From NCBI GenBank assembly GCA_002737345.1, contig NSIK01000010.1, forward strand, positions 261,235-325,234: a stretch of DNA of 64,000 nucleotides, given 5' to 3'. Below, one piece after another: positions 9,309-18,523 of the stretch. Positions within the stretch are counted from its first letter, which is position 1. Each line of letters begins with the position of its first letter. The stretch is from Nitrospirota bacterium. GTDB taxonomy: Bacteria > Nitrospirota > Nitrospiria > Nitrospirales > Nitrospiraceae. Under the pieces are notes generated by a model. It was given only the letters and a program-made list of their open reading frames with translations, did no database searches and was not told where the DNA came from. A program made the translations under genes and the position numbers.

Positions 9309-10565
9309 ATGGCTAAGCCGGATAAAATGGATCGACACCTTCGTTGTTCATTCTGCGGAAAGAACCGCGACGAAGTCCGCAAATTGATTGCCGGGCCTAC
9401 GGTCTACATCTGTGACGAATGCGTCAACCTCTGCAACGACATCATTGTCGAGGATTGGGAAGAAGCCAAAGAGGAGATTTCATCGAAGCTCAAAAAGCCG
9501 GTGGAGATCAAGCACCACCTGGATCAATACGTCGTGGGGCAGGAGCGGGCCAAGCGAATCCTTGCGGTGGCCGTGCATAACCACTACAAGCGGATCTCGT
9601 CCAAGGACAAGGATACGGATGAGGTGCAGCTCCAGAAGGGCAACATCCTCATGTTGGGGCCGACGGGCACAGGCAAGACGTTGCTGGCGCAGACCCTGGC
9701 GAAGTATCTGGATGTTCCATTCACGCTGGCCGATGCCACTACGCTGACCGAAGCGGGGTATGTCGGCGAAGATGTGGAAAACATCATCCTGAAGCTTCTG
9801 CAAGCCGCGGACTACGATGTCGAGCGGGCGGAGCGGGGCATCGTCTATATTGATGAAATCGACAAGATCAGCCGCAAGAGCGACAGCCCCTCCATCACGC
9901 GCGACGTGTCTGGTGAAGGGGTGCAACAGGCACTGCTCAAGCTCATCGAGGGCACCGTTGCCAACGTGCCGCCTCAGGGCGGGCGCAAACATCCGCATCA
10001 GGAATTTATCCAGGTTAACACGAGCAACATTCTGTTCATCTGCGGCGGCGCGTTCGTCGGGCTCGAGCAGACTATCGAACAGCGGCTGAACTGCAAGTCG
10101 ATGGGATTCGGCGCCGAAGTTCGCGGGAAGAGCGAAATCAAGTTGGGCGAACTATTCGCGAAGGTTCAACCGGAAGACTTACTTAAGTACGGGTTGATTC
10201 CGGAATTCGTCGGGCGGCTGCCGGTTGTGGCCACGTTGGATGAGCTGGATGAGCGAGCGCTTATTCGTATTTTGACCGAACCGAAAAACGCCCTGACCAA
10301 GCAGTATGAGAAGCTCTTCTCGTTCGAAAAAGTGAAGCTGAAGTTTACGGAAGGGGCGTTGGGGGCGATCGCGCGGAAGGCCTTTATCCAGAAAACAGGC
10401 GCCCGGGGCCTGCGTGCGATCCTGGAAGATGTGATGCTGGACGTGATGTACGACGCCCCGTCGCAAAAGCTGCTTCAGGAAGTCCTCATTACGGAGGATG
10501 CCATCCTTGGGAAGCATCCTCCTGTTCGGATCTTCGAGCAGGACAAGGATGCAAAAACGGCATAA
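9309..10565 (+). CDS. clpX: Clp protease ATP-binding subunit ClpX
   Basis: AAA+ unfoldase of 418 residues that recognises and threads substrates into ClpP. The N-terminal zinc-binding domain has Cys13, Cys16, Cys35 and Cys38. Walker A GPTGTGKT spans residues 117-124. Walker B is [10 protein letters not shown]. Pore-loop and sensor regions are present, with arginine-finger motif [10 protein letters not shown] near the C-terminus. It is the last gene of the operon and converges on the HEAT lipoprotein gene 51 bases away. Confidence 0.98.
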   Translation: MAKPDKMDRHLRCSFCGKNRDEVRKLIAGPTVYICDECVNLCNDIIVEDWEEAKEEISSKLKKPVEIKHHLDQYVVGQERAKRILAVAVHNHYKRISSKDKDTDEVQLQKGNILMLGPTGTGKTLLAQTLAKYLDVPFTLADATTLTEAGYVGEDVENIILKLLQAADYDVERAERGIVYIDEIDKISRKSDSPSITRDVSGEGVQQALLKLIEGTVANVPPQGGRKHPHQEFIQVNTSNILFICGGAFVGLEQTIEQRLNCKSMGFGAEVRGKSEIKLGELFAKVQPEDLLKYGLIPEFVGRLPVVATLDELDERALIRILTEPKNALTKQYEKLFSFEKVKLKFTEGALGAIARKAFIQKTGARGLRAILEDVMLDVMYDAPSQKLLQEVLITEDAILGKHPPVRIFEQDKDAKTA

Positions 10566-10616
10566 GCCGTTATAAGCAAATCATTTTTAGTTAGCGATTC
10601 CGTCTTCTTTCATTTC

Positions 10617-11420
10617 CTAAGGCCCTTCTGTTGCCCAGCGCCGCACCTCACGGTTTGCATCCTTCGCGCCCGCTGCTTCAAGCGCGGCCTTCGTCTCGAA
10701 ATCGCTGAATGTTCTCAGGCGATAGGCTGCTTCTGCCCGCACCCTAGGCGAGGGGTCTTGCGCTAAATATTCTCTGAGCCAAGGGGCGACAGAGCTTCCT
10801 CCCCATTCCCCTACCGCTGCCACAATTCCCTGCCGGACCGCTGCATCGGGATCATGGCCTGCGGCGATGAGCTGAGGAATCAATTGACTTGAGTCGACTT
10901 GGATCAGGGCTTGCGCCGCGGCTTTCTTGATGTTGGGGTCCGAAGATTGCAGTAAGGCGACGATCGGTTGCAACAATTGGGAGCGCGGTTCGATTTCACC
11001 GATTGCCACAACCGCGGCCTGGCGGACCGATTCGACGGGATCCTTCAGCGCGTCCGCCAATAGGCGCACGACCGCTTCTGTGGCTGTTGGCTTCAAGCGT
11101 CCCAGCGCGGTGATCGCTGCCTCGCGAACGAGAGCGGACGGGTCGCGGGAGAGGGGAAGGATGGACTCGGTGGCTTGCGGGTCGCCGATTTTTCCGAGGG
11201 ATTCCACTGCCGTTCGCCGCATCTCTGGCCGCACATCCTGGAGCAGGTTCACTAACAGCGAGAGCGCCTGCGCTTTGGATGAAGGGGGAGAGTCCTGGAG
11301 ACAGCCGGGGAGGGAGAGGCTTAGTGCAAGGGCAACCCATCCGATGGTGTGAGAGGCGGTAGCGCGGCGGAACAGGGACCAGGCATTGGCCAGGCCGATG
11401 GAGCCATTTTCCCAGCTCAC
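10617..11420 (-). CDS. HEAT-repeat lipoprotein
   Basis: A 267-residue protein made almost entirely of HEAT repeats of about 31 residues (such as RRTAVESLGKIGDPQATESI, VREAAITALGRLKPTATEAV, VRQAAVVAIGEIEPRSQLLQ). The N-terminal hydrophobic segment ends in a possible lipobox LPGC around residue 40; the true start may be internal, because about 25 residues precede the hydrophobic part. The ATG overlaps the stop of the TatA-like gene (ATGA), implying coupled translation. A scaffold tied to protein export is a guess from this coupling. Confidence 0.75.
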   Translation of the reverse strand: MSWENGSIGLANAWSLFRRATASHTIGWVALALSLSLPGCLQDSPPSSKAQALSLLVNLLQDVRPEMRRTAVESLGKIGDPQATESILPLSRDPSALVREAAITALGRLKPTATEAVVRLLADALKDPVESVRQAAVVAIGEIEPRSQLLQPIVALLQSSDPNIKKAAAQALIQVDSSQLIPQLIAAGHDPDAAVRQGIVAAVGEWGGSSVAPWLREYLAQDPSPRVRAEAAYRLRTFSDFETKAALEAAGAKDANREVRRWATEGP

Positions 11421-12220
11421 GTTTGCTTCGAAGGCTCCTCATGCAGGGCGGGTAGTTCTTTGGCTGCTTCGAGGGATTGCTGGAACTCTTTCTGTGCTGA
11501 ATCCATTTCAGCTTGGATCGTGCGCATCTCAGGATCGACCGAATTGCGAACATCGGCGACGGCTTGTTTGAATGTCCGTAAGGCATCGCCCAGTCCCTCG
11601 CCCAAGCTCTGCATATCTTGAGGGGAGACGCCGGTTGGCTGCGCGGCCTTCGCCTTCATCGCCGCCTGCTGTGCCTGTACGCGGACCACGGCATCCTTAT
11701 TCACGATGGCGGAGGGACGATTGGCTACCGGTTTGGCCTGGGCGCCTGGAGGCAGGGGCGGGTACTGCGCCTTCATCATCGGTGAGGGAGCCGCCGCCCG
11801 CTCTTCCATCGTGGGAGGCCTCTGGCCCTGTGCCGCTGCCGGGGCTGCAGTGGGTGTTGCCGTGCGAACTGGCTGCGGCGGAGCCGCCATGTTGTACATC
11901 AAGGCGGCGGTGGTTCCAGGGGTCAGTTCTGGGCCTGGCGTATAAGGAGCGGTGGGTTTCAGCGAGGCGGGCGCCTGGCCCTGCTGCGGTACCGTTATGG
12001 CTGGCGCAGCCTGGACTGCCGCTTGGACTTGCATGGGAGCCGGTTCAGTTGCTTCTGGTTGCACGACCTCCGGCGCGGGGATTTCATTGACTTCTTTTTT
12101 AAATCCTCTGAGCGCCTTACCGACCCCTTCACCGATTTGTGGGAGCTTGCCTGCCCCGAAAATGATGAGGACGATGACCAGAATAATGATGAGCTCTGAG
12201 ATCCCCATGGTACCAAACAT
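11417..12220 (-). CDS. tatA: TatA/TatB-like twin-arginine translocase subunit with long C-terminal extension
   Basis: The first ~45 residues are a clear TatA/B module: one transmembrane helix (ISELIIILVIVLIIFGAGKL), the hinge and an amphipathic helix IGEGVGKALRGFKKEV. Such proteins form the pore that exports folded, often cofactor-bearing proteins. The total is 267 residues, far longer than typical TatA (about 60-100) or TatB (about 170). Residues ~50-190 are an Ala/Pro/Gln-rich linker. A second helix, LGEGLGDALRTFKQAVAD near residues 200-220, closely resembles the first amphipathic helix and leads into a coiled-coil tail. No tatC is adjacent. TatA versus TatB cannot be decided here. Confidence 0.85.
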   Translation of the reverse strand: MFGTMGISELIIILVIVLIIFGAGKLPQIGEGVGKALRGFKKEVNEIPAPEVVQPEATEPAPMQVQAAVQAAPAITVPQQGQAPASLKPTAPYTPGPELTPGTTAALMYNMAAPPQPVRTATPTAAPAAAQGQRPPTMEERAAAPSPMMKAQYPPLPPGAQAKPVANRPSAIVNKDAVVRVQAQQAAMKAKAAQPTGVSPQDMQSLGEGLGDALRTFKQAVADVRNSVDPEMRTIQAEMDSAQKEFQQSLEAAKELPALHEEPSKQT

Positions 12221-12328
12221 GGCGTCGTTCCTTTGTTTAGTTCGATAAGTCGAATGTGGGACTGCTGTTTTAAGAGCCGAATCAACTGTATAGGCCAGCA
12301 GGAGGCACTGTCAAGGAATGGCCAGGGG

Positions 12329-13525
12329 TTAGAAAATGGAGACGATTTCGCTTTGCAATGGCAACCCAAAGACCAGAGCTTCCCGGTCCGCGAGGTACAC
12401 ATCCAGTTCGCTTCTAATCCCGAACTCGCCAGGCAAGTAGATCCCAGGCTCAATCGAAAAACAGGTTCTCGGCATTAGACGGCGGGTATCCTGGGTCTCC
12501 AGACTGTCAATGTTGGCGCCGTTGCCATGGACCTCTTCGCCGATCGAATGGCCCGTGCGATGGACGAATTGGTCGCCATAACCTCCCTGTTGGATGATCT
12601 GCCTGCAGGCCTGGTCGACTTCCCAGCCGAAGGGGCGGCGGCCTGCCGCTGTTTCTGCTTTGGCAAAGTTCAGGGCTGCGTCCCGGCCTTGCCGGACCAA
12701 GTCAAAGATCGCGCGATGTTTCACCGGCACAGTTTGCCCGACATAGCCGGTCCAGGTGATATCTGCGTAGACAGCACTGGCCTCCGCTTGTTTGGCCCAG
12801 AGATCGATCAAGAGCAATGAGTCGCGGGTCACGTCGGCCGATCCGGCCTTCGTCGGGCCATAATGCGGGTCGGCGCTATGGGCATTGATGGCGGCGATCG
12901 GCGCACTCGACGTGGTCATGCCGGCATCGCCGATACGAGCCAGAATAAACTGTTGTACATCATATTCGGTGAGACTTCGGGCGTGCGAGATGGCTTTATG
13001 CACATGGCTGAACGTTTCGTCGACGATGCGCCGGAGCGCTGCCGCGGCAAACTGGTGCGACTCGAGCTGCCGGTCTGTCCAGCGCGCCTCAAATATCTGA
13101 ATCAGATCCGCAGAACTGACCACCTCGGCGCCGTAGCTTCTGATCAACTCGATTGTGCCGGCATCCACGCGCGATACATAGGGGACCGCGTTCAATGGAG
13201 AATATTGCATGGCGACGCGGGGGCTGCCGGTCAACAGGCGGGCCAGGATTTGCCGCTGCTGTTCCCACGACACGTAGCAGTCGGCCTGTCCTGGCAATGG
13301 ATCCAGTATATGGGGCTCGATGCGGTGCAGTAATTTAACTGGAGTTCCCTGCGCCGGAATCCAGTAGTACCAGCGTCTGGTTACATGGAGCGTCGGGTCG
13401 AGCTGAAGGATGCGATAGGCAAGGGGGTCGCTCCCGCGAAAATCGTAGAAGAGCCAGCCGTCGATGCCGGTCTCGCAAAGGGCCTGCTGAATTTCGTTCA
13501 CGCGCTGGTGGAGGGCTGTAATCAT
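12329..13525 (-). CDS. M24-family Xaa-Pro peptidase
   Basis: A 398-residue metallopeptidase of the creatinase/aminopeptidase P fold. The N-terminal creatinase-like domain covers roughly residues 1-165. The catalytic pita-bread domain has the metal ligands: Asp in LLLIDLWAK, Asp in VYADITWTG, His in FVHRTGHSIGEEVHGNG, and Glu in CFSIEPGIYLP and RSELDVYL. It probably removes N-terminal residues before proline or splits dipeptides; the exact substrate cannot be read. It is transcribed alone, about 110 bases upstream of the TatA-like gene on the same strand. Confidence 0.88.
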   Translation of the reverse strand: MITALHQRVNEIQQALCETGIDGWLFYDFRGSDPLAYRILQLDPTLHVTRRWYYWIPAQGTPVKLLHRIEPHILDPLPGQADCYVSWEQQRQILARLLTGSPRVAMQYSPLNAVPYVSRVDAGTIELIRSYGAEVVSSADLIQIFEARWTDRQLESHQFAAAALRRIVDETFSHVHKAISHARSLTEYDVQQFILARIGDAGMTTSSAPIAAINAHSADPHYGPTKAGSADVTRDSLLLIDLWAKQAEASAVYADITWTGYVGQTVPVKHRAIFDLVRQGRDAALNFAKAETAAGRRPFGWEVDQACRQIIQQGGYGDQFVHRTGHSIGEEVHGNGANIDSLETQDTRRLMPRTCFSIEPGIYLPGEFGIRSELDVYLADREALVFGLPLQSEIVSIF

Positions 13526-13603
13526 CGTGGGTATCTTATCGTCGCGCTACCAAGCCGTCAATGAGACGAAAGGTGAGACCGGCGGTCGTGCTACAATGCG
13601 CGC

Positions 13604-14068
13604 ATGGCAGCCGAGCATGCACCAGAGCCTTCTCAGTTCCGGGTGACCCTGTTCGTCGGACCGCAGCCGGTGGAGGGAACGCCGGAGCTTTTTTCCTGCG
13701 TGTTCAACGTCAAGAAGCGGAGCTGGAAGGGCGGGATCCAGGTTGCCGTCCACATGAGGCAGAGCCAGATCGATCGGCTTAGCGCCGACATGGATTTCCC
13801 CGGCTGGTTGGCCCGGGCCTTCAATGATCTCTCAGTGGAAGATCGTGCATCGTGCCAGGAACGAGCCGGCGAGTTCTTTGTCCAGGCGGCCTGCTGGTGC
13901 AAGCTAGATCTCTTGTTGCAATCTGGCATTACGCAAGAGAACCAATGTCTCGCGGAGGACCGCTGGGCCGCCGAAGTTGGAGAGGCGGTTATCCAGCGGA
14001 AGAGTTTCATGATATCGTACATTGCCGCTGAGCTGGACTTTGTCCCGGGAGAGACGGATGTCTCGTAG
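13604..14068 (+). CDS. Hypothetical protein, 154 residues
   Basis: No family recognised. It is a soluble, mixed-charge protein with no signal peptide or membrane helix. Features include the segment FSCVFNVKKRSWKGGIQV, which looks like beta strands, and a Cys-rich stretch ACWCK in the second half. Codon use matches the neighbours and the frame is open for its whole length, so it is probably real. It diverges from the M24 peptidase gene. Confidence 0.6.
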   Translation: MAAEHAPEPSQFRVTLFVGPQPVEGTPELFSCVFNVKKRSWKGGIQVAVHMRQSQIDRLSADMDFPGWLARAFNDLSVEDRASCQERAGEFFVQAACWCKLDLLLQSGITQENQCLAEDRWAAEVGEAVIQRKSFMISYIAAELDFVPGETDVS

Positions 14069-14208
14069 CCAACGTGTGCACTCTGCCATGCAGGGGGTTT
14101 GCAATCGGAGTCGAATTTGCTATAACCCCACTACCTTGCAATGTGGGTGAGCGTCCTGGGGTCAACCACCCCCGCTCAGCTTATTTTGTCGAAAAAGGAG
14201 GATTACCC

Positions 14209-14634
14209 GTGAATACATATGCATCATCTGCTCGTTTCTGCGCGGCTTCCGGTTGCAAGCTGGTCGCAGCATTCATGATTCTGGCGTTGTGCACCGTCAC
14301 GATGGCCCCATCGGCTTGGAGCCAGGACAGCACCGCGGTCTCTTCGAGCGGGGCCAACGATGGGGGAAACCCATCGAGCGCGGGCCTACAAGCTGTAGCC
14401 TTTCTCACTAACGTTGTGTATTTTCCGGTGAAAGCGGTATTCGCCATTAGCGGAGGCATTGTCGGGGGACTGACTTATGTGTTTTCAGGCGGGAGCGACC
14501 AAGCGGCTAAGAGCGTTTGGATTACGAGCCTCTACGGCACCTACCTCCTTACGCCGGACCATCTCCAGGGCAATCGGCCTGTGCGGTTCCTGGGGGTTGC
14601 GGATGCGAATAGTGGGTTGGAACCAGTCCGCTAG
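14209..14634 (+). CDS. Small secreted/membrane hypothetical protein
   Basis: 141 residues from GTG 14209, chosen because AAAGGAGG lies just upstream; a longer frame from 14074 has no such site. A signal peptide is clear (KLVAAFMILALCTVTMAPSAWSQ). The mature part contains one glycine-rich hydrophobic segment (FPVKAVFAISGGIVGGLTYVF) that could cross or insert into a membrane. This resembles small unnamed proteins common in Nitrospirota. Function unknown. It ends 3 bases before the next gene. Confidence 0.7.
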   Translation: MNTYASSARFCAASGCKLVAAFMILALCTVTMAPSAWSQDSTAVSSSGANDGGNPSSAGLQAVAFLTNVVYFPVKAVFAISGGIVGGLTYVFSGGSDQAAKSVWITSLYGTYLLTPDHLQGNRPVRFLGVADANSGLEPVR

Positions 14635-14637
14635 CCG

Positions 14638-15387
14638 ATGAAACCGATCATCGGGGTCACGCCAGACTTCAATGCCGGTGATCGGAAGGAATGGGGGGGG
14701 CGCGAGCCCACCTACTTTCTGCGCGCGCGTTACATTCGCGCCATTGAAGAATTGGGCGGCATCCCGCTGGTGCTGCCGCTCCTCGCAGACCGGGCCGCAA
14801 GGCGGCGTCTATTGCAGCAACTCGACGGACTTCTTCTCACAGGCAGCGGACCGGACCTCCCCCCGTCATTGTATGGTGAGCGTCAGCGCTATCCGTTTGG
14901 AACGGTGAGCGACCGTCGCGCAAGCTGTGAATTGGATTTTGTGCACATGGCCAGGCGAGCCGATCTTCCGCTGCTCGGTATTTGTGGAGGAATGCAGACC
15001 ATGAACGTCGCCTGCGGCGGCAGTCTGTTCCAGGATATCGCGTCCCAAGTGACAAAGTCGCTCCAGCATCGGCAACGGACTCACGCGACGAATCTCAGTC
15101 ATAGCGTGACTGTCACGCCTGGCAGTTTACTCCGCCGCATTGTGCGGTCTGCTGCGATGCGAGTGAATAGCTCCCATCATCAATCGGTCAAAGCCGTCGC
15201 GCCGTCATTGATCGCCAGCGCCTTAGCCACCGATGGCATCGTCGAGGCGATCGAATCTCCGGCCCACCGTTTCTTTCTCGGTATCCAATGGCATCCGGAA
15301 TTTTTGTTCGAGCAGCATCCGCTCCACCGGCGATTGTTCGAGGCATTTTTGCGCGCCGCCCGTCCCGGGCCCATCGCAGGATGTTGA
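14638..15387 (+). CDS. Peptidase C26 / gamma-glutamyl-GABA hydrolase-like class I amidotransferase
   Basis: 249 residues of the glutamine-amidotransferase fold as in PuuD. The nucleophile elbow is GICGGMQTMN (Cys near residue 121), and the catalytic His-Glu is in GIQWHPEF. The N-terminus MKPIIGVTPDF is typical of the family. It probably hydrolyses a gamma-glutamyl amide. An amino acid permease follows 85 bases downstream on the same strand, which suggests amine or amino acid use. Confidence 0.85.
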   Translation: MKPIIGVTPDFNAGDRKEWGGREPTYFLRARYIRAIEELGGIPLVLPLLADRAARRRLLQQLDGLLLTGSGPDLPPSLYGERQRYPFGTVSDRRASCELDFVHMARRADLPLLGICGGMQTMNVACGGSLFQDIASQVTKSLQHRQRTHATNLSHSVTVTPGSLLRRIVRSAAMRVNSSHHQSVKAVAPSLIASALATDGIVEAIESPAHRFFLGIQWHPEFLFEQHPLHRRLFEAFLRAARPGPIAGC

Positions 15388-15472
15388 AAAAAAATTCCAG
15401 CTTCGGGTCCGTCAGCCGCGCAGAATATTTCGCGATGCGCCGTTCGGCGTCCCAGCGGATCGAGGTGGTCCG

Positions 15473-16921
15473 ATGATCAGACGGCTCTTCCGAACGAAAT
15501 CCATTGACCAGATTCTCAAAGACGCGGATCACCCGGATCATCGGTTGAAGAAGACCCTCACGGTCTGGGATCTGACGGCGCTCGGCATCGGCGCGATCAT
15601 CGGCACCGGCATCTTCGTCCTGATCGGCACCGCCATCCTCGGTGATGCCCATCGGCCAGGGGCAGGACCAGGAATCATTCTGTCCTTCTTGCTGTCTGGC
15701 CTGACCTGCGCCTTTGCGGCGCTTTGCTACGCAGAGTTTTCTACCATGATCCCCGTGGCCGGCTCCGCCTATACTTATTCGTATGCCACGCTGGGAGAAT
15801 TTCTGGCCTGGATCACCGGGTGGAATTTGATTCTCGAATATGGGGTGGCCTGCGTCGCGGTGGCCATCGGCTGGTCCGGTTATTTCAATAATCTACTCCG
15901 GTTAGCCGGGATCGAATTGCCGTATTGGGCGACGCACCCGCCGGGAGGGCCGGACGGGGGCGTGGCGAACTTCCCTGCTGCCATCATTGTGCTACTCGTC
16001 ACCATCATCCTCGTCATTGGGATCAAAGAAAGTGCCCGCGCCACCGGCATCATTGTTTGCTTGAAAATCGCGGTCATCCTCTTTTTCATCGCCGTGGGGA
16101 CGCCGGCCGTGAATGTGGACAATTGGACCCCCTTTATGCCGCAGGGGTTCGCCGGCGTCGGCGCCGCCGCGGCGATTGTGTTTTTCGCCTATATCGGATT
16201 CGACGCGATTTCCACGACCGCCGAGGAAGCCAAGAACCCTCAGAAGGATCTGCCGATCGCGATCATTGCCTCGCTCAGCATCTGTACGGTCCTCTACATT
16301 GCCGTGGCCGCTGTCCTGACCGGTTTGGTTCCCGCATCACAGATCGATATCCATGCGCCGGTGGCGGAAGCGCTCAACTGGGTAGGATTCAAGTGGGGAG
16401 CGGCGATTGTGGGGATCGGGGCTGTGGCAGGAATTACTAGCGTGCTGGTCGTGATGATGCTGGGGCAGATCCGGGTCTTCTTTGCCATGTCGCGGGATCA
16501 CCTTTTAAGTCCGTGGCTTTCAACCGTGCATCCGCGCTATGGCACGCCTCACTATGCCACGATTATCACCGGTATCGGCGTAGCCACCCTTGCCGCCTTG
16601 ATTCCTATTGGCGATGCAGCGGACATGACGAACATCGGCACTCTTTTTGCTTTTGTCCTGGTTTGTATCGGTGTCGTGATCCTGCGCTATACGAAGCCGA
16701 ATCAGCCTCGCCCGTTCCGTCTTCCCTTCATGCCGGTCGTGCCCATTCTGGGCATGCTGGCCTGTCTCGGCTTGATGAGCTTTCTCCCCTGGGTGACCTG
16801 GGTCCGATTTGTCGTCTGGACCCTGATCGGCATCGGGGTCTACCTGGGATATGGCCTGAAGCATAGCAAGCTGGCCGGTCCTTCCCCTGAAGACCACCTT
16901 CAAAACGTTCACGCAAAATAG
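15473..16921 (+). CDS. APC-family amino acid permease
   Basis: 482 residues from ATG 15473; an upstream extension of the frame overlaps the previous gene and is not conserved-looking. Twelve hydrophobic segments are visible. The first helix carries GIGAIIGTGIFVLIG, the glycine-rich substrate-binding motif of the APC superfamily, and EEAKNPQKDLPIAI is the usual cytoplasmic loop after helix 6. Closest in style to cationic amino acid transporters (YfnA/CAT-like). Substrate not determinable. Confidence 0.88.
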   Translation: MIRRLFRTKSIDQILKDADHPDHRLKKTLTVWDLTALGIGAIIGTGIFVLIGTAILGDAHRPGAGPGIILSFLLSGLTCAFAALCYAEFSTMIPVAGSAYTYSYATLGEFLAWITGWNLILEYGVACVAVAIGWSGYFNNLLRLAGIELPYWATHPPGGPDGGVANFPAAIIVLLVTIILVIGIKESARATGIIVCLKIAVILFFIAVGTPAVNVDNWTPFMPQGFAGVGAAAAIVFFAYIGFDAISTTAEEAKNPQKDLPIAIIASLSICTVLYIAVAAVLTGLVPASQIDIHAPVAEALNWVGFKWGAAIVGIGAVAGITSVLVVMMLGQIRVFFAMSRDHLLSPWLSTVHPRYGTPHYATIITGIGVATLAALIPIGDAADMTNIGTLFAFVLVCIGVVILRYTKPNQPRPFRLPFMPVVPILGMLACLGLMSFLPWVTWVRFVVWTLIGIGVYLGYGLKHSKLAGPSPEDHLQNVHAK

Positions 16922-16927
16922 AGCGGG

Positions 16928-17275
16928 TTAGTTCGATTCGTCTACTGGCTGAGCCGCTGGCGCTGCTGTGGATGCCACCGGCTTAGGAGCGGCAGGTGGC
17001 TTGGGAGGAGCAGGTCTTTCAGGTTTGATGCCCCCTTCCCAGGAGGGGCCGGAGTACATGTCTGCCGCGAGACCCGTGGCTTTCCATTTTTCTTCGAAAT
17101 CAGCCGCTGCCTTATTCGGTGTCTCACCGCTGCCGACCACGTCATTCCAGGGATAGGCCCTGGGGCCGATCTGGCAGTTCATTTCCGTCCGATTTAAATA
17201 GAGGGCGATCGGGTTTCCACGGTAGGGACCGAGGAAGATATGTACCGAGCCGACGTATTCAAGTAACTGTGGCAT
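16928..17275 (-). CDS. Hypothetical protein with Pro/Ala-rich tail
   Basis: 115 residues from ATG 17275, preceded by TTGGAGG at good spacing; a frame extending to 17305 lacks this. The body contains GPYRGNPIALYLNRTEMNC and a Trp-Asn-Asp segment (YPWNDVVG). The last ~30 residues are Pro/Ala/Lys-rich (ERPAPPKPPAAPKP). No signal peptide and no known domain. It converges with the permease gene, 6 bases apart. Confidence 0.6.
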   Translation of the reverse strand: MPQLLEYVGSVHIFLGPYRGNPIALYLNRTEMNCQIGPRAYPWNDVVGSGETPNKAAADFEEKWKATGLAADMYSGPSWEGGIKPERPAPPKPPAAPKPVASTAAPAAQPVDESN

Positions 17276-17606
17276 GCCGCCTCCAAGAGGTTGGCATGAT
17301 GCCACAAGAGGTGCGCCGAGGGCAAGAAGGTGCGGAGATGGAATGGATCGCTATGCGTTGGTGTCTCTCGGAGCGACTCTTTCGGAATTTGCCGAAGGGA
17401 ATCCTTTGGAAATTCCTTCGCGGGCTCAGTCAGTTTCCGCTTTCCTCTTCGGGAAATTCTCGAAGGCTCCCCGCTCATTCGGCAACACGCTTCGCGATCT
17501 GACCCATCCCCTGAAGGGAAACAATAGAATTCAAGCTTCGTTGGACGCGCGCAGTCAGGGGGCAAGCCTCCTTACCCTTTAATCAGGGATGCGAAAAAGC
17601 AGAAGG
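17276..17606. other. Intergenic region with repeat-like sequence
   Basis: About 330 bases with no convincing gene. It contains several short imperfect inverted repeats (such as GGAATTTGCC... and GGAAATTCC) and, at its right end, the second copy of the short dispersed repeat also found at 1534. Confidence 0.4.
17538..17555 (+). repeat. Short intergenic repeat, copy 2
   Basis: TCGTTGGACGCGCGCAGT, matching 17 of 18 bases of the copy at 1534-1551, with a G-run close by in both places. Confidence 0.45.
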
Positions 17607-18095
17607 CTACGGCGACGTGGCCGGGGATTGCGCCGGGCGTTTGCGGATCATGAAGACGCCCAGGGTCAAGACCATGATGACCGTGACGTTCAATCCCACG
17701 TCCATGAGGTATTGATAGAATTGCGTCTCGGTCATGGCGATCAGATGGGACAGTTCCGCACTGGCGGTGAGAATCCTTCTGGTGCAGGCGATCACGCCGA
17801 CGGCAAGATAAGGTTCCAGGTCCAGGATTTCCGTCTGCAGAAACCGGATGACGGTTCGAAACAACTCTAGCAGAATGATGACGAGCAGAATATCGTTCAG
17901 CAGCTTCAGCCCTGCCGGCAAAAGCTGCTGGTGGCTACCGGGATCGACTTGTCCGACTACAAACACATACCAGGCATGCACAAAGATCAACATGCCCAGG
18001 ATTAGGAGGCTGAATCCTGCTGTGGCATAGCCCAATCGGTCCAGCCATTCCATGCCCCCGCACCAGCGCGCCATGAGCTCTTTTCTGTGCTGCAT
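17607..18095 (-). CDS. PsiE-like phosphate-starvation-inducible membrane protein
   Basis: 162 residues with four hydrophobic segments, near residues 23-47, 68-83, 97-115 and 134-150. The motif LLELFRTVIRFLQTE after the second helix, followed by ILDLEPYLAVGVIACTRRIL, matches the PsiE family. In E. coli PsiE is induced by phosphate starvation, but its biochemical role is unknown. It lies 22 bases upstream of the tandem desulforedoxin-like gene's stop region in map order, though both are read leftwards; co-transcription is likely. Confidence 0.75.
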   Translation of the reverse strand: MQHRKELMARWCGGMEWLDRLGYATAGFSLLILGMLIFVHAWYVFVVGQVDPGSHQQLLPAGLKLLNDILLVIILLELFRTVIRFLQTEILDLEPYLAVGVIACTRRILTASAELSHLIAMTETQFYQYLMDVGLNVTVIMVLTLGVFMIRKRPAQSPATSP

Positions 18096-18116
18096 GATCC
18101 CTCCCGTGTGAAGCTG

Positions 18117-18503
18117 TTAGGCTGTTCCCTCCGAGCCTATCGATTCTGGCTCCGGCCCCCGCATCTTGCCATATTGAAGATCCCGAATCGAGCTGGCCGT
18201 CAGCACATGCCCGCAGCAGCGAATCTCTGTGAAGCCGGCCCCTCCGTCGATGATCATGACGCGCAGGCCGCAGGAGTCCTGGTATAGCTTTTTTTCATCG
18301 AGCACGACCGCAGGCGGTAGGCTCCCCTTTTCCCGGCCGCGGATGATTTCGGCGTCTGGCACCAGGTCCTCTTCCGTCAGATCATGGCCGCAGCAGACGA
18401 TCTTCTCGAATCCCTCGCCGCCGCCCATGACTTTGACGACCAATCCGCAAGATTGCGAGTGCCGCTTGAACTCATCGAGGATATCACCTTTTTTTAGTGC
18501 CAC
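18117..18503 (-). CDS. Tandem desulforedoxin-like protein with altered metal site
   Basis: 128 residues built from two copies of a ~28-residue unit: SCGLVVKVMGGGEGFEKIVC followed by CGHDLT, and SCGLRVMIIDGGAGFTEIRC followed by CGHVLT. The spacing C-G-x(n)-G-G-x-G-x(n)-C-C-G resembles the rubredoxin-like iron site of desulforedoxin and the N-domain of desulfoferrodoxin, which use C-x2-C plus C-C. Here the first Cys of each C-x2-C is replaced (Ser in unit 1, Gln in unit 2), leaving three Cys per unit. It may bind a metal with three thiolates plus another ligand, or be purely structural. The PsiE-like gene follows on the same strand, 22 bases away. Confidence 0.7.
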   Translation of the reverse strand: MALKKGDILDEFKRHSQSCGLVVKVMGGGEGFEKIVCCGHDLTEEDLVPDAEIIRGREKGSLPPAVVLDEKKLYQDSCGLRVMIIDGGAGFTEIRCCGHVLTASSIRDLQYGKMRGPEPESIGSEGTA

Positions 18504-18523
18504 AATCCCTCCCTGCCGTGCTG

